A stretch of DNA of 40,721 nucleotides from a bacterium. GTDB taxonomy: Bacteria > Patescibacteriota > Dojkabacteria > JAKAPS01 > JAJZLI01. Location of the stretch: NCBI GenBank assembly GCA_021846685.1, contig JAJZWL010000007.1, positions 1 to 40,721 on the forward strand, read 5' to 3'. The translations under genes were made by a program, and so were the position numbers. This document shows, in pieces, positions 10,001 through 17,206 of the stretch. The notes below the pieces were generated by a model. The model saw only the letters and a program-made list of their open reading frames with translations. It did no database searches and had not been told where the DNA came from. Position 1 is the stretch's first letter; the number at the start of each line of letters is the position of its first letter.

Positions 10001-13000
10001 CACCACTATTACCAGATCCTCCCATTACATATACATACCCTCCAGACTCTATTGATGTCGCACCATACAACGCTTGAGGCAATGAATTTGATGAAGTCAC
10101 CCAGGAGCCTACTCCTCCTCCTGATAATAACGGTGCATAATATACTGTTGCAACAAGATTTGGGGTATCTCCCCCCATTTCATAGACATACCCATTATAT
10201 ATTACAGAGGTAGATACTGCAGTACCCACAGGAAGGGACTTTGTTGGTGTCCAAGTGCCTAAAGCTCCATTTCCGTTGATTGAGGCATAGTATACTGTTG
10301 CTAAATGAGTATTATCCCAACCTCCTATCTCATATACATATCCATTGTATTCTACTGAGGTGGCACTTCTTTCTGCAGTAGGAAGAGATGTAGTTGTACT
10401 CCATGAACCCACTCCTCCTCCCGATAATAATGGTGCATAATATACTACAGATGAATAACCACTACTACTTGCTCCTCCCATCACATATACATATCCTCCA
10501 TACTCTACTGAGGTGGCATTCTCCAATCCCTGAGGTAAGGAATTTGTAGAAGTCACCCAGGATCCTACTCCCCCTTCCGATAATAATGGTGCATAATATA
10601 CACTCGATGAATAACCACCACTACTATTAACTCCTCCTATCTCATACACATATCCACTATATTCTACTGATGTGGCACGATCCAAACCAAGAGGTAAGCT
10701 AGTAGTAAATGGTATATTTGAATTTGTATCAGTAAATGAGTTGGTAGAGGATATGTACTCTACAGAATTTGTAAAATTAGAATTACCAGATCTGTATATA
10801 ACATATCCTGTCGCACCTGTAACTGCATTCCAGATTAATGATACCTCATTTGTATTTGTTGTTGCTGTATTAGTTGTAGGCGGAGTTGTACTTGTTGTTC
10901 CTGTATTTCCTGAATTTGTATATGAAGTAGTTGACCCTCCTGAAACTGATGTTAGAAATGTCTCGCCTCCTGAACTTGTCCCTTTATATATATTGTAGCC
11001 TGTGGCTCCACTGTCTTGAGTCCACGACAAAGCTATTGGATATGCAGTTGTACCTTCTGCAGCCGAGACTTCAGACGACACTGTACTTTCTCCATTCGGT
11101 GTCGTTGCTGTTATTTCGTAATAATATGTAGTTGATGCCGCAAGATTTGATCCTACACTACCAGATGTGCCTACACTTGCTGCTAATCCCGATGGAGAAG
11201 ATACATCTTGATTTGCATTTACAGTTATACTTTGAGACGGAAATGATTGTCCATTGTTACTCTGTGCTACTACCTCATAATTATATACTCCTGCATTCAG
11301 TTGCCCTCCTCCTATACTTGGTGTCCCCGTAAGACTAGTTGGTGCAGACAGTCCCTGGACATTTAGATCTGCAGAAGTAAGCACAGTATTCCCATTTATA
11401 CTGTTAATCCCTGACCCTGAAGCTGATATATTACCTCCCAGAATTATATCTCCTGTATTATTCAAAACACCTGTGTTATTCAAACCTCCTGTGTTATTCA
11501 AAACACCATAATTATTGATCCCAGAAGACGATATAGTATTTGCAACATTCAAATTTCCCTGAGACGCACCAGATATATTCGCATTCGTATTAGGAGTAAC
11601 AGCTGAAACTCCTCCCCCATTATCAAAATAACTATTAGTTGAAGAAGTCTCTTTATAGGAATTTGTGAAATTAGAATTTACAGATCTATAGATATTATAT
11701 GAACTAGCTCCTAATACAGAATTCCAAGAAAGAGATACTCCATTTGTATCCGTTGTCGCAGTATTAGTTGTAGGTGGAGATGTACTTGATGTTGAGTAAT
11801 TTCCTGAATTTGTATAGGTACCCGTGCCATAAACTGAAGTTAGGTAGGTCTCGCCTCCTGAACTTGTTCCTTTATATATGTTGTATCCCGTTGCCCCACT
11901 AACCTGTGTCCAAGACAGTGTTATCGGATATGCTGTCGTTCCTTCTGTTGCAGAAACCTCATTTGACACTGTAGTTTCCCCATTCGGAGTTGTTGCTGTT
12001 ATTTCGTAATAATATGTAGTTGAAGCTGCAAGATAAGATCCTACACTTCCTGATGTCCCTACTGTTGCTGTTAACCCCGATGGCGCAGATACAGGGACAG
12101 TCGTAACCTTTATACTTTGAGACGGAAATGATTGTCCATTAGTATTAGGTTGATAATCATTAGTATGTTTTGCTACCACCTCATAATAGTATGTTCCAGG
12201 TATCAATGCTCCCCCTGTAACTGAAGGAACGCCTAGTAGACCAGTTGGAGTAGAAACTCCTTCAATATTTAAATTAGCAGATGTGAGTATAGTATTTCCA
12301 TTTATACTGTTATTTCCATAACCAGTAACTTGTAGATTTCCATTTATAGAGGCCTGTCCTTGTATACTAAATTGAGAATAATAAACCGTTGATAAATTAT
12401 TAAAACCTTCTCCTCCCATCACATATACATATCCTCCATATTCTACTGAGGTGGCGTGATTTAACCCTGTAGATACAGGTAAACTATTATTAGATGTTAT
12501 CCACGCACCTATTCCTCCCCCAGATAATAATGGTGCATAATACACACTTGATACCCACCATGAACCACTTCCATATCCTCCCATCACATATACATATCCT
12601 CCATACTCTACTGAGGTGGCTCCCCATATATCATTTAAAGGTAATTGATTACTAGAAGTTGTCCACGCCCCCACTCCTCCTCCAGACAATAATGGAGCAG
12701 AATATGTACTAGATACTTCATTTCCATTATTATTCTCCCCTCCCATGACATATACATACCCCCCATATGTAACTGAGGTAGCTTTACTCAAACTCTGGGG
12801 TAAAGAATTTGAAGAGGTACTCCACGTACCTATTCCTCCTCCGGATAATAATGGTGCATAATATACACTTGACGAATAACAACTATTATCACCACACCCG
12901 CCCATCACATATACATACCCTCCATACTCTACTGAGGTGGCACCATACAATCCCTGAGGTAAGGAATTTGTAGAAGCACTCCACGTACCTACTCCTCCCC

Positions 13001-15119
13001 CGGATAATAATGGTGCAGAATATACTGTCGATACTGAATTAATACCAGTACTCCCTCCTATCTCATATACATATCCTCCATATGTTACTGATGTAGATTG
13101 ATATAGCCCAATATTTGCAGTATTAGTTGTTGGCGGAGTTGTACTTGATGTTGAGGAATTTCCTGAATTTGTATAGGTTGTATTACCTCCATAAACTGAA
13201 GTTAAAAATGTCTCGCCTCCTGAACTTGTTCCTTTATATATATTGTATCCTGTCGCTCCACTAACCTGTGTCCAAGACAGTGTTATCGGATATGCAGTTG
13301 TCCCTTCTGCAGCCGAGACCTCATTTGACACTGTTGTCTCTCCTGCAGTTGTAGTTGCTGTTATTTCATAATAATACGTTGTGGAAGCTGCAAGATAAGA
13401 TCCTACACTCCCTGATGTCCCTACTGTTGCTGTTAACCCCGATGGTGCAGATATCAAAGGAAATGGAGTTGTTGTATTCCAAGAACCAACAGATCCATTT
13501 GTATTTATATGAGCATAATATACTGTGGATAATCCACCATTATTACCATATCCTCCCATCACATATACATATCCTCCATATTCTACTGAGGTCGCACCAT
13601 ACAATGCTTGAGGCAATGAATTTGTAGAGGTACTAAAAGGAGATACTAATATATTATTATTTGCATTAGGATTTATAGTAAGATTTGTACTACTGTTTAG
13701 TACATTTGCCCCGGTATTGTCTAAATTCAAAGATCCACCTCCAAAAGAAGCAGAACCTGGCATATTAATATTCCCAGATGAATTGAGTAAAAGAAGGTTA
13801 TTTGCTCCTACTCCAGAAACATAACCTTGCAACTCAGAAGCGTTAAGTCCCGGGATCTGTATATTAGGATATTGAGTGTAATTACTGTCTCCCTCCTTAG
13901 AATAAGGAGTAGCATGCGTTCCTTGTTCTACCTTTATTCTTTCAAAGGCTATATTTGATCCTCCTGTATTAGGATTTGCAACATTTAACTCTACAACTAC
14001 ATTAGTTGTATTTGTAGGAGTTGTCCCAGTAGCTGTTAAATATGTCCATCCTGTACCTGTTGCAAGTGAAAGAGTCCCTATGTCTGAAAGAAATGTTGTT
14101 CCATTATACGCTTCCAATACAGCACTGTTTGTGCCAGTACTTCCTTCATTAAACAGATAACCAGAGATTGTAATATTTATACCTGCTGGTACTGGCATAG
14201 GTTGGCTTAATAGAGTGGATGCAACAGTTCCACTATAAACAAAAAATGACCCCTGTGCAGATCCGCTATTACCAAGGGATCTCCAACCTTGAGAGATACT
14301 AGAAGAAGGTCCCCAACCTGCTAGACCTAGTTCTGCAGATGAGTTAAATAATAAATTAGGGTTATTCGTACCATTTCTAACTATACCACCTCCAAATGTA
14401 GAGGTTCCTGATAAATTTAAATTACCAGAACTTGTTACACAATTAGAACCAGAGAAAAAACATACACTTCCTGTACCTCCTGCTCCATTTAAAGTAAGTG
14501 TATTTGACCCTGTAGCATTTACCTGAGGATTTGTCCCCGATAAGGTTATATTCCCTGAACTGTTTGTTGAAACTATCTGATTGGGTCCAGTTGAAGAGGA
14601 AGGAGCTAATCCTTGAAGTAAAGCAGAATTCATTGCATATGCTACCTGGTCTATACTCTGCAAAGGAGTCATTTGTCCATCCCAAGCACTTCCGTTATAT
14701 ACATTTACTCCTAGATAATAATTAGAAGATCCTTCAAATAAAGATCCATTCAAAGCTGCATATTTACCTAATTGAGCATTAAAAACTCCATTCTGTATTT
14801 CATTTGAAGGAGTATTAGTATTAGAAAAATACTGAACCTCTCCCCATAAAGCTCCATTTAAAGTTCCCGAAGTAGTACCTGCAGAACTCATTGCTCCTGC
14901 AGTAGGAGTTGCACCAGGTGCACAGGCTGTGGCTATAGTAGAGTTATATATACAAAACGCTACATAATAATTACCAGTTAATAAATCCCCTTGAGAATTC
15001 TCTAGTCTTCCTTGATAATTTAATAACGATTGAGGAGCTGCAAATACACTACTAGACGCTAAAAATATAGCAAACGATATGCTTAATAATATAATAAGTG
15101 CCTTACGTAAAATTCTCAT
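4017..15119 (-). CDS. Giant secreted surface protein (3700 aa): five six-bladed Kelch-like propellers with FN3-like modules
   Basis: A signal peptide (KALIILLSISFAIFLASSSV, ending AAPQS) leads to SLLNYQGRLENSQGDLLTG, common at the start of large CPR surface proteins. Residues about 250-410 (LLFNSSAELGLAGW...) look like a carbohydrate-binding jelly-roll. Then come 30 Kelch-like blades of about 51 residues, each with SVEYNGYVYEIGG, STVYYA and a conserved W. They fall in five groups of exactly six, near residues 510-910, 1470-1765, 1860-2160, 2420-2840 and 2935-3355. Six FN3-like modules (PSGLAASVGTSGSVG...YYYEITATT) lie between groups or inside groups 1, 4 and 5. Near residue 3400 a DLAENV...GDVVSI...LGVIST segment ending YYNPIM resembles conserved CPR/phage-fibre-like domains; the last 90 residues form a beta-rich cap. 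No LPXTG or C-terminal anchor is seen. The gene is visibly less AT-rich than its neighbours. An adhesive or host-contact role is inference. Confidence 0.9.
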   Translation of the reverse strand: MRILRKALIILLSISFAIFLASSSVFAAPQSLLNYQGRLENSQGDLLTGNYYVAFCIYNSTIATACAPGATPTAGAMSSAGTTSGTLNGALWGEVQYFSNTNTPSNEIQNGVFNAQLGKYAALNGSLFEGSSNYYLGVNVYNGSAWDGQMTPLQSIDQVAYAMNSALLQGLAPSSSTGPNQIVSTNSSGNITLSGTNPQVNATGSNTLTLNGAGGTGSVCFFSGSNCVTSSGNLNLSGTSTFGGGIVRNGTNNPNLLFNSSAELGLAGWGPSSSISQGWRSLGNSGSAQGSFFVYSGTVASTLLSQPMPVPAGINITISGYLFNEGSTGTNSAVLEAYNGTTFLSDIGTLSLATGTGWTYLTATGTTPTNTTNVVVELNVANPNTGGSNIAFERIKVEQGTHATPYSKEGDSNYTQYPNIQIPGLNASELQGYVSGVGANNLLLLNSSGNINMPGSASFGGGSLNLDNTGANVLNSSTNLTINPNANNNILVSPFSTSTNSLPQALYGATSVEYGGYVYVMGGYGNNGGLSTVYYAHINTNGSVGSWNTTTPFPLISAPSGLTATVGTSGSVGSYLAASTTYYYEITATTTAGETTVSNEVSAAEGTTAYPITLSWTQVSGATGYNIYKGTSSGGETFLTSVYGGNTTYTNSGNSSTSSTTPPTTNTANIGLYQSTSVTYGGYVYEIGGSTGINSVSTVYSAPLLSGGGVGTWSASTNSLPQGLYGATSVEYGGYVYVMGGCGDNSCYSSSVYYAPLLSGGGIGTWSTSSNSLPQSLSKATSVTYGGYVYVMGGENNNGNEVSSTYSAPLLSGGGVGAWTTSSNQLPLNDIWGATSVEYGGYVYVMGGYGSGSWWVSSVYYAPLLSGGGIGAWITSNNSLPVSTGLNHATSVEYGGYVYVMGGEGFNNLSTVYYSQFSIQGQASINGNLQVTGYGNNSINGNTILTSANLNIEGVSTPTGLLGVPSVTGGALIPGTYYYEVVAKHTNDYQPNTNGQSFPSQSIKVTTVPVSAPSGLTATVGTSGSVGSYLAASTTYYYEITATTPNGETTVSNEVSATEGTTAYPITLSWTQVSGATGYNIYKGTSSGGETYLTSVYGTGTYTNSGNYSTSSTSPPTTNTATTDTNGVSLSWNSVLGASSYNIYRSVNSNFTNSYKETSSTNSYFDNGGGVSAVTPNTNANISGASQGNLNVANTISSSGINNYGVLNNTGGLNNTGVLNNTGDIILGGNISASGSGINSINGNTVLTSADLNVQGLSAPTSLTGTPSIGGGQLNAGVYNYEVVAQSNNGQSFPSQSITVNANQDVSSPSGLAASVGTSGSVGSNLAASTTYYYEITATTPNGESTVSSEVSAAEGTTAYPIALSWTQDSGATGYNIYKGTSSGGETFLTSVSGGSTTSYTNSGNTGTTSTTPPTTNTATTNTNEVSLIWNAVTGATGYVIYRSGNSNFTNSVEYISSTNSFTDTNSNIPFTTSLPLGLDRATSVEYSGYVYEIGGVNSSGGYSSSVYYAPLLSEGGVGSWVTSTNSLPQGLENATSVEYGGYVYVMGGASSSGYSSVVYYAPLLSGGGVGSWSTTTSLPTAERSATSVEYNGYVYEIGGWDNTHLATVYYASINGNGALGTWTPTKSLPVGTAVSTSVIYNGYVYEMGGDTPNLVATVYYAPLLSGGGVGSWVTSSNSLPQALYGATSIESGGYVYVMGGSGNSGELSTVYYAPLLSGGGVGSWVTSSNSLPQELWGATSVTYGGYVYVLGGRNGNLTHVSTVYFFSLSSSGEIVNENVSASPQSALSVTQNNGGNSNIANNLTVGGNSFIGGSTSIGGNISLTNSNGSNISSASSLTLNSTNFGLNMGSVNTSNLGQLSNFNTTTSLPQGLQGSTSVTYAGFVYEIGGDNSSNLPVTSVYYAQTKSNGSLGAWTATTPLSSANQNAISVEYNGYIYEMGGYNSKNVYYAKIQSNGSLGAWNSTTAIPELTEFSTSVVYSGYIYVIGGFNGGYVSTVYYAQIGSNGALGSWSTTTSLPQAIIYATSAEYGGYIYLFGGQNNNGSYHALQSVYYAKIGSNGVLGSWNTAVSLPQNIIHASSIEYKGYVYVIGGYTGSTYLSSVYYSQIQSNGVLGAWGTTTPLSQGIFYSTSIESNGYVYEIGGQGSVGGTYLNSVYYSQIYSTNSGIFSVTSNGSNGANNTLISLGQTPSSDLTVNENVLLASSDLNVQGLPAPTGLASGTTSNTGGILSSGTYYYEVVAQSNNGQSFPSKAMTVKTVPISVPSGLAAAVGTSGSVGSNLAASTTYYYEITATTPNGESTVSSEVSAAEGTTAYPITLSWTQDAGATGYNIYKGTASGGETFLASVSGGTTVTYTDSGSVATTSTTPPTTNTATTNTNQIPLTWNAVTGATGYIIYRSSNTNFTNSVEYTSNTNSYTDTGVLSTTSLPVATQGATSVEYNGYVYEIGGLNSGSDPLSTVDYASINSNGTLGSWTATTPLPLISVPSGLAASVGTSGSVGSDLAASTTYYYKITATTTAGETTVSNEVSAAEGTTAYPIALSWTQDTGATGYNIYKGTASGGETFLASVSGGGTVSYTDSGSVATTSTAPPTTNTANVGIGYATSVEYNGYVYEIGGYNGSSTVSTVDYAPINSNGTLGSWTATTSLPAATDGATSVEYNGYVYEIGGYTTAATSTVEYALINSNGTLGTWQSTTSLPQAIGSQPDSVTYNGYVYVVGGFSYGTNLALTTVYYAPINTDGTIGRWRTTSSLPNIGISSSQSTVESGGYIYEIGGGSGGSTAYSSVNYAPINSNGSLGPWTATTSLPVPIRNATTVVYNSYAYEIGGVNGNSSETVSTVYYFKALKEGGLSQNTKGSVLTNLQTAQNNGGNINLSGDMNIGGGLSVQGASNFGGAINLTNPSNTLITAASPLDIQSSGFSLNFGKNNYNSTPNPAISSWPSTTPFPLISVPSGLAAAVGTSGTVGADLAASTTYYYEITATTTAGETTVSNEVSAAEGTTAYPIALSWTQDTGATGYNIYKGTSSGGEKFLASVSGGTTVTYTDSGSVATTSTAPPTANTANVGISAGTSVTYGGYVYEIGGYSGSNWLSTVYYAAINGNGTLGSWTPTTSLPVAADYATSVEYNGYVYEIGGSNSSGYLSSVYYAAINGNGTLGAWTSTTSLPQTTFQATSVEYNGYVYEIGGQNGSSTVSTVDYAPINSNGALGTWTSTTSIPVATSEATSVEYNGYVYEIGGQNGSSTVSTVDYAPINSNGTLGAWTATTSIPVAIRDATSIVYNGYIYEIGGQNSSNAYVSTVDYAPINSNGTLGSWTSTSSLPAATGWGTSVEYNGYVYEIGGQNNSGNVSTVYYSSLLTHSTSPGDFTISSNISGNYKDIFSLDKYGNAIFAGSITTGGIPADLAENVIGSNGASAADVVSISGTHSASNSINNFVAIPTTHPYSQNTLGVISTNPGITLHQQYLPGSIPLALAGRVLVKVTNFNGAINTGDMITGSIFSGYGQDATSPGQVVGMALNSLSSSTPGASTFTYNGKTYLRGKILMLVKNEYYNPIMSSSGVMSVLSMSSNGNLNITGNTNISGTLDITGDFLIAGHIVPIGVLPKISPTASSGTGATTTLTAGSTDISGNITLTTGSSPALGNQFNLKFTSPYKMTPIVIITPNNALTGASNLGVYVSETTTGFSINFTKAPEQNSTYSWNYVVIQ
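5362..5576 (-). repeat. Near-identical tandem Kelch blade repeats (153-bp period)
   Basis: A 62-base stretch around the end of one blade (5362-5423) recurs essentially unchanged 153 bp later (5515-5576), encoding two blades that both read QNGSSTVSTVDYAPINSNG. Such identity suggests recent duplication or gene conversion inside the giant gene. Confidence 0.75.
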
Positions 15120-15143
15120 ACAATATATTGAATTTATATATAT

Positions 15144-15172
15144 AATATATGGAATTTATAAGAATTTGTCAA
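15144..15172 (-). promoter_or_regulatory. Promoter of the giant surface-protein gene (TTGACA, 17 bp, TATATT)
   Basis: Consensus TTGACA (15172-15167), a 17-bp spacer and TATATT (15149-15144). The predicted start near 15137 leaves about 18 bases of AT-rich leader with no Shine-Dalgarno. Unlike most promoters here it is not leaderless. Confidence 0.7.
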
Positions 15173-15240
15173 TAAAAAAATTGGGGGATTTATTAAATAA
15201 ATATAATACCTAAACAAAAATGACTAATTTTTATTATTAT

Positions 15241-15651
15241 TTATTTGGATCTTTTTCTTTTTTGAGGATTTTTTGCAGAACTTGTTTTTTTACCTTTATT
15301 AGTTCTATTTAAAGATTTTTTGCTATTTGTATTTTTCACTTTTTTGACTACAGGAGTAGTATCTTTTTTACTAACATTTTTTTTACTTTTAGAATTAGAA
15401 ACTGTAGTTTTTGAAATTGCATTTTTTGCAACAACTTCTTTTTCAGATTTCATTTCTGGAATTTTCGATTTTTCAGCTTTCTTAACAGCCAATTTAGAAA
15501 AAAATCTAAAATCACCATAAAAAGCAGAAACTATTAGATATAAACCAACTAGAACAAAAATAACTACTGCTTCAATAAATACAGAAGAAATACCTACTAA
15601 AAGGATTAAAAGACCTACTGCAAATATTAAAAACTTTTTATAAATACTCAT
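15241..15651 (-). CDS. Small membrane protein with a long lysine-rich tail (unknown function)
   Basis: The 136-residue protein has two adjacent hydrophobic segments (residues about 7-24, FLIFAVGLLILLVGISSVF, and 27-46). These are followed by about 85 residues very rich in Lys, Ser, Thr and Asn (SKKNVSKKDTTPVVKKVKN...KKTSSAKNPQKRKRSK). The tail resembles histone H1-like disordered basic regions and, if cytoplasmic, could bind nucleic acid or other anionic polymers; this is inference. I do not recognise a family. The gene lies 21 bp downstream of the ATE-like gene on the same strand and may be co-transcribed. Confidence 0.6.
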   Translation of the reverse strand: MSIYKKFLIFAVGLLILLVGISSVFIEAVVIFVLVGLYLIVSAFYGDFRFFSKLAVKKAEKSKIPEMKSEKEVVAKNAISKTTVSNSKSKKNVSKKDTTPVVKKVKNTNSKKSLNRTNKGKKTSSAKNPQKRKRSK

Positions 15652-15672
15652 ATAGTTTAGTATGATAACATA

Positions 15673-16320
15673 TTATGTCTTATCTCTCAAGACGTTCTTC
15701 AACGCAGGTATATCTGTATTCCATTTATCTTCAAAAAACCACTCTTCTCCCTTAAATTGTAGCTTATATAAAGACTCCCTTTTATATACACTTCCTAGAT
15801 ATACATATTCCATATTTTCATCCTTTGCATACTCTATGGTTTTAGTCATCATACCTATACCTAGCCCCATTGAGATATACTCTGTGTCATAAAAAGGATA
15901 TGCGTAATGCAAAATTTTGTCTTTCAAAAAACATATACAATACCCTACCGTTCTTGCTTCTGTGTTAAATTTTAAAATAGTATTAAATGAAGTTTTTTTG
16001 TTTTTCACTATATCTTTTATTTTATTTGCAGACATAGTATTTTTCCCAAATTTTTGAGAATAAAAAGTTTTTCCCATAGCATGTATATTCCAGTCATAAT
16101 CTAGAAGGGGTAAATTCAATACTTCAAATCCTAGATTTGGATTTTTTCTTAAAACTCTTCTATTTTCAGAACTTAAAGAAAAATCTTTAATAGATACTCT
16201 TAAAGATTGGATTTTTTGCATTACACCCTCTCCTTTTCTTGTTAGGACAAAGCCTCTGTCATACATTGAAGGTATCTTGTCTTCATCTTTTTCTATAACT
16301 TCTTTTTCGTATATATACAT
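15673..16320 (-). CDS. ATE/Bpt-like aminoacyl-tRNA-protein transferase homologue lacking the N-terminal cysteines
   Basis: The 215-residue protein matches the layout of arginyl/leucyl-tRNA-protein transferases, which add an amino acid to protein N-termini. MYDRGFVLTRKGEGVMQ corresponds to the N-terminal ..LL.rGFR..g...YrP.C..C segment. SLRVSIKDFSLSSENRRVLRKN corresponds to R.pv..F.pS.sqRRvlrrN. A GNAT-like C-terminus follows: GLGIGMMTKTIEYAKDENME, then YVYLGSVYKRESLYKLQFK. The cysteines that bind a metal or Fe-S cluster in canonical enzymes are absent from the N-terminal segment (VMQKIQSLRV instead). It is shorter than the usual 230-250 residues. The activity may be retained, changed or lost; no N-degron partner gene is visible nearby. 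Confidence 0.65.
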   Translation of the reverse strand: MYIYEKEVIEKDEDKIPSMYDRGFVLTRKGEGVMQKIQSLRVSIKDFSLSSENRRVLRKNPNLGFEVLNLPLLDYDWNIHAMGKTFYSQKFGKNTMSANKIKDIVKNKKTSFNTILKFNTEARTVGYCICFLKDKILHYAYPFYDTEYISMGLGIGMMTKTIEYAKDENMEYVYLGSVYKRESLYKLQFKGEEWFFEDKWNTDIPALKNVLRDKT

Positions 16321-16329
16321 AACTTATAT

Positions 16330-16335
16330 ATTATA
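16330..16335 (-). promoter_or_regulatory. -10 box of the ATE-like gene
   Basis: A perfect TATAAT ends nine bases before the ATG at 16320, giving a predicted leader of only two or three bases. No clear -35 is seen. Confidence 0.4.
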
Positions 16336-16375
16336 TCAAAAAAATATAGATAATCTTAAAAACCTGAGGAATTAT

Positions 16376-16966
16376 TTATTTTTTAGGAGTACTTGTACTA
16401 CTGTGAGTCCTTAAATTACTAGGGATACTAGACTTGCTAGGGGTACTAGATGTATTAGGAGTACTTGCGTGTGTTTTGTAGTAATTAATAATTGCTTTAT
16501 ATACTTGAGATTGTTTAGATAAATTTTCAGTGAATAAAACATTATTCCTATTAATCTTCATTTCATCTAAAGCACCATATGAGTATGTAGGTGTTAAATG
16601 AGACAAAGAATATTGAGGAGAAGCAGACTTAGTCTTAGCACTTGTACTGGAAGCACTTAAAAAGAATACATTTTTAAGATACAGGGAAGAAGAACTCTCA
16701 CCTACGACTTTACCAAAATATATGTTTAAATTAGAATCATTTAAAACTACTGCTTGATATCCTGAATTATTTTTCTGAGAAGCATAAGCTGCTGCTAAAT
16801 TCCCTTGGGAAAAAAATAATGACTTTAGAATAAGTACTATAGCTATTAATATTACTACCGCAAGAACTACAGGTAACACTAATTTATTATTTTTCTTCTC
16901 TGAAAAATCGGAAGGTGCATCCTTTGTTTCTGCATATTTTGAAAAATTTGTCTCCAACGTACTCAT
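16376..16966 (-). CDS. Single-pass membrane protein of a CPR-type conserved family (unknown function)
   Basis: The 196-residue protein has a short charged cytoplasmic N-terminus, one transmembrane helix (LVLPVVLAVVILIAIVLILK, about residues 29-48) and an extracytoplasmic domain. YQAVVLNDSNLNIYFGKVVG, then YLKNVFFL, MKINRNNVLFTENLS and VYKAIINYYK match a pattern I recall from many Patescibacteria proteins: a YqAVfL..g.vYFGkl...y..L.dvyyl core followed by i.r..vlfwEnL...skv. The tail is Ser/Thr/Pro rich (TPNTSSTPSKSS). Function is unknown. The leaderless promoter upstream supports the annotated start. Confidence 0.65.
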   Translation of the reverse strand: MSTLETNFSKYAETKDAPSDFSEKKNNKLVLPVVLAVVILIAIVLILKSLFFSQGNLAAAYASQKNNSGYQAVVLNDSNLNIYFGKVVGESSSSLYLKNVFFLSASSTSAKTKSASPQYSLSHLTPTYSYGALDEMKINRNNVLFTENLSKQSQVYKAIINYYKTHASTPNTSSTPSKSSIPSNLRTHSSTSTPKK

Positions 16967-16973
16967 ACTCAGT

Positions 16974-17002
16974 ATACTATTTTAAAAAGAATAAAAAGTC
17001 AA
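16974..17002 (-). promoter_or_regulatory. Promoter TTGACT, 17 bp, TAGTAT (leaderless geometry)
   Basis: TTGACT (17002-16997), a 17-bp spacer and TAGTAT (16979-16974) are followed by seven bases and the ATG at 16966. Confidence 0.6.
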
Positions 17003-17206
17003 GATTACATATGGGAGACTATGCAAATATATTAATTTACACTTTGCAATGGTAATGGAAATAAATAAGGTTATACTACTGATAATAATATAATAATATT
17101 TATATAGCATATATATCTACTTCACGTACATATATGCATATATTCTAGCTATGCCTATTGAAATTATACTTTAAATAGACAATTATTGTATTATAAATTT
17201 CTTTAT

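Noticed and set aside
4531-14725. Many ORFs in the track on the opposite strand or other frames inside the giant gene (e.g. 4531, 9890, 10672, 13355, 14443)
   Set aside because: They are shadows of the Kelch and FN3 repeats; their low-complexity sequences repeat with the blades.
4017-15119. CRISPR-like or tandem DNA array in the giant gene
   Set aside because: The repeats are coding, keep frame, have a 51-codon period and no spacers.
16981-17185. AT-rich intergenic region between divergent genes searched for an ncRNA or riboswitch
   Set aside because: Only AT-rich palindromic words such as ATATATGCATATAT were found; no conserved aptamer-like structure could be recognised.
17186-17206. TTG start for the NiCoT-like protein
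   Set aside because: No promoter or ribosome-site support; downstream ATGs give a natural membrane-protein N-terminus.
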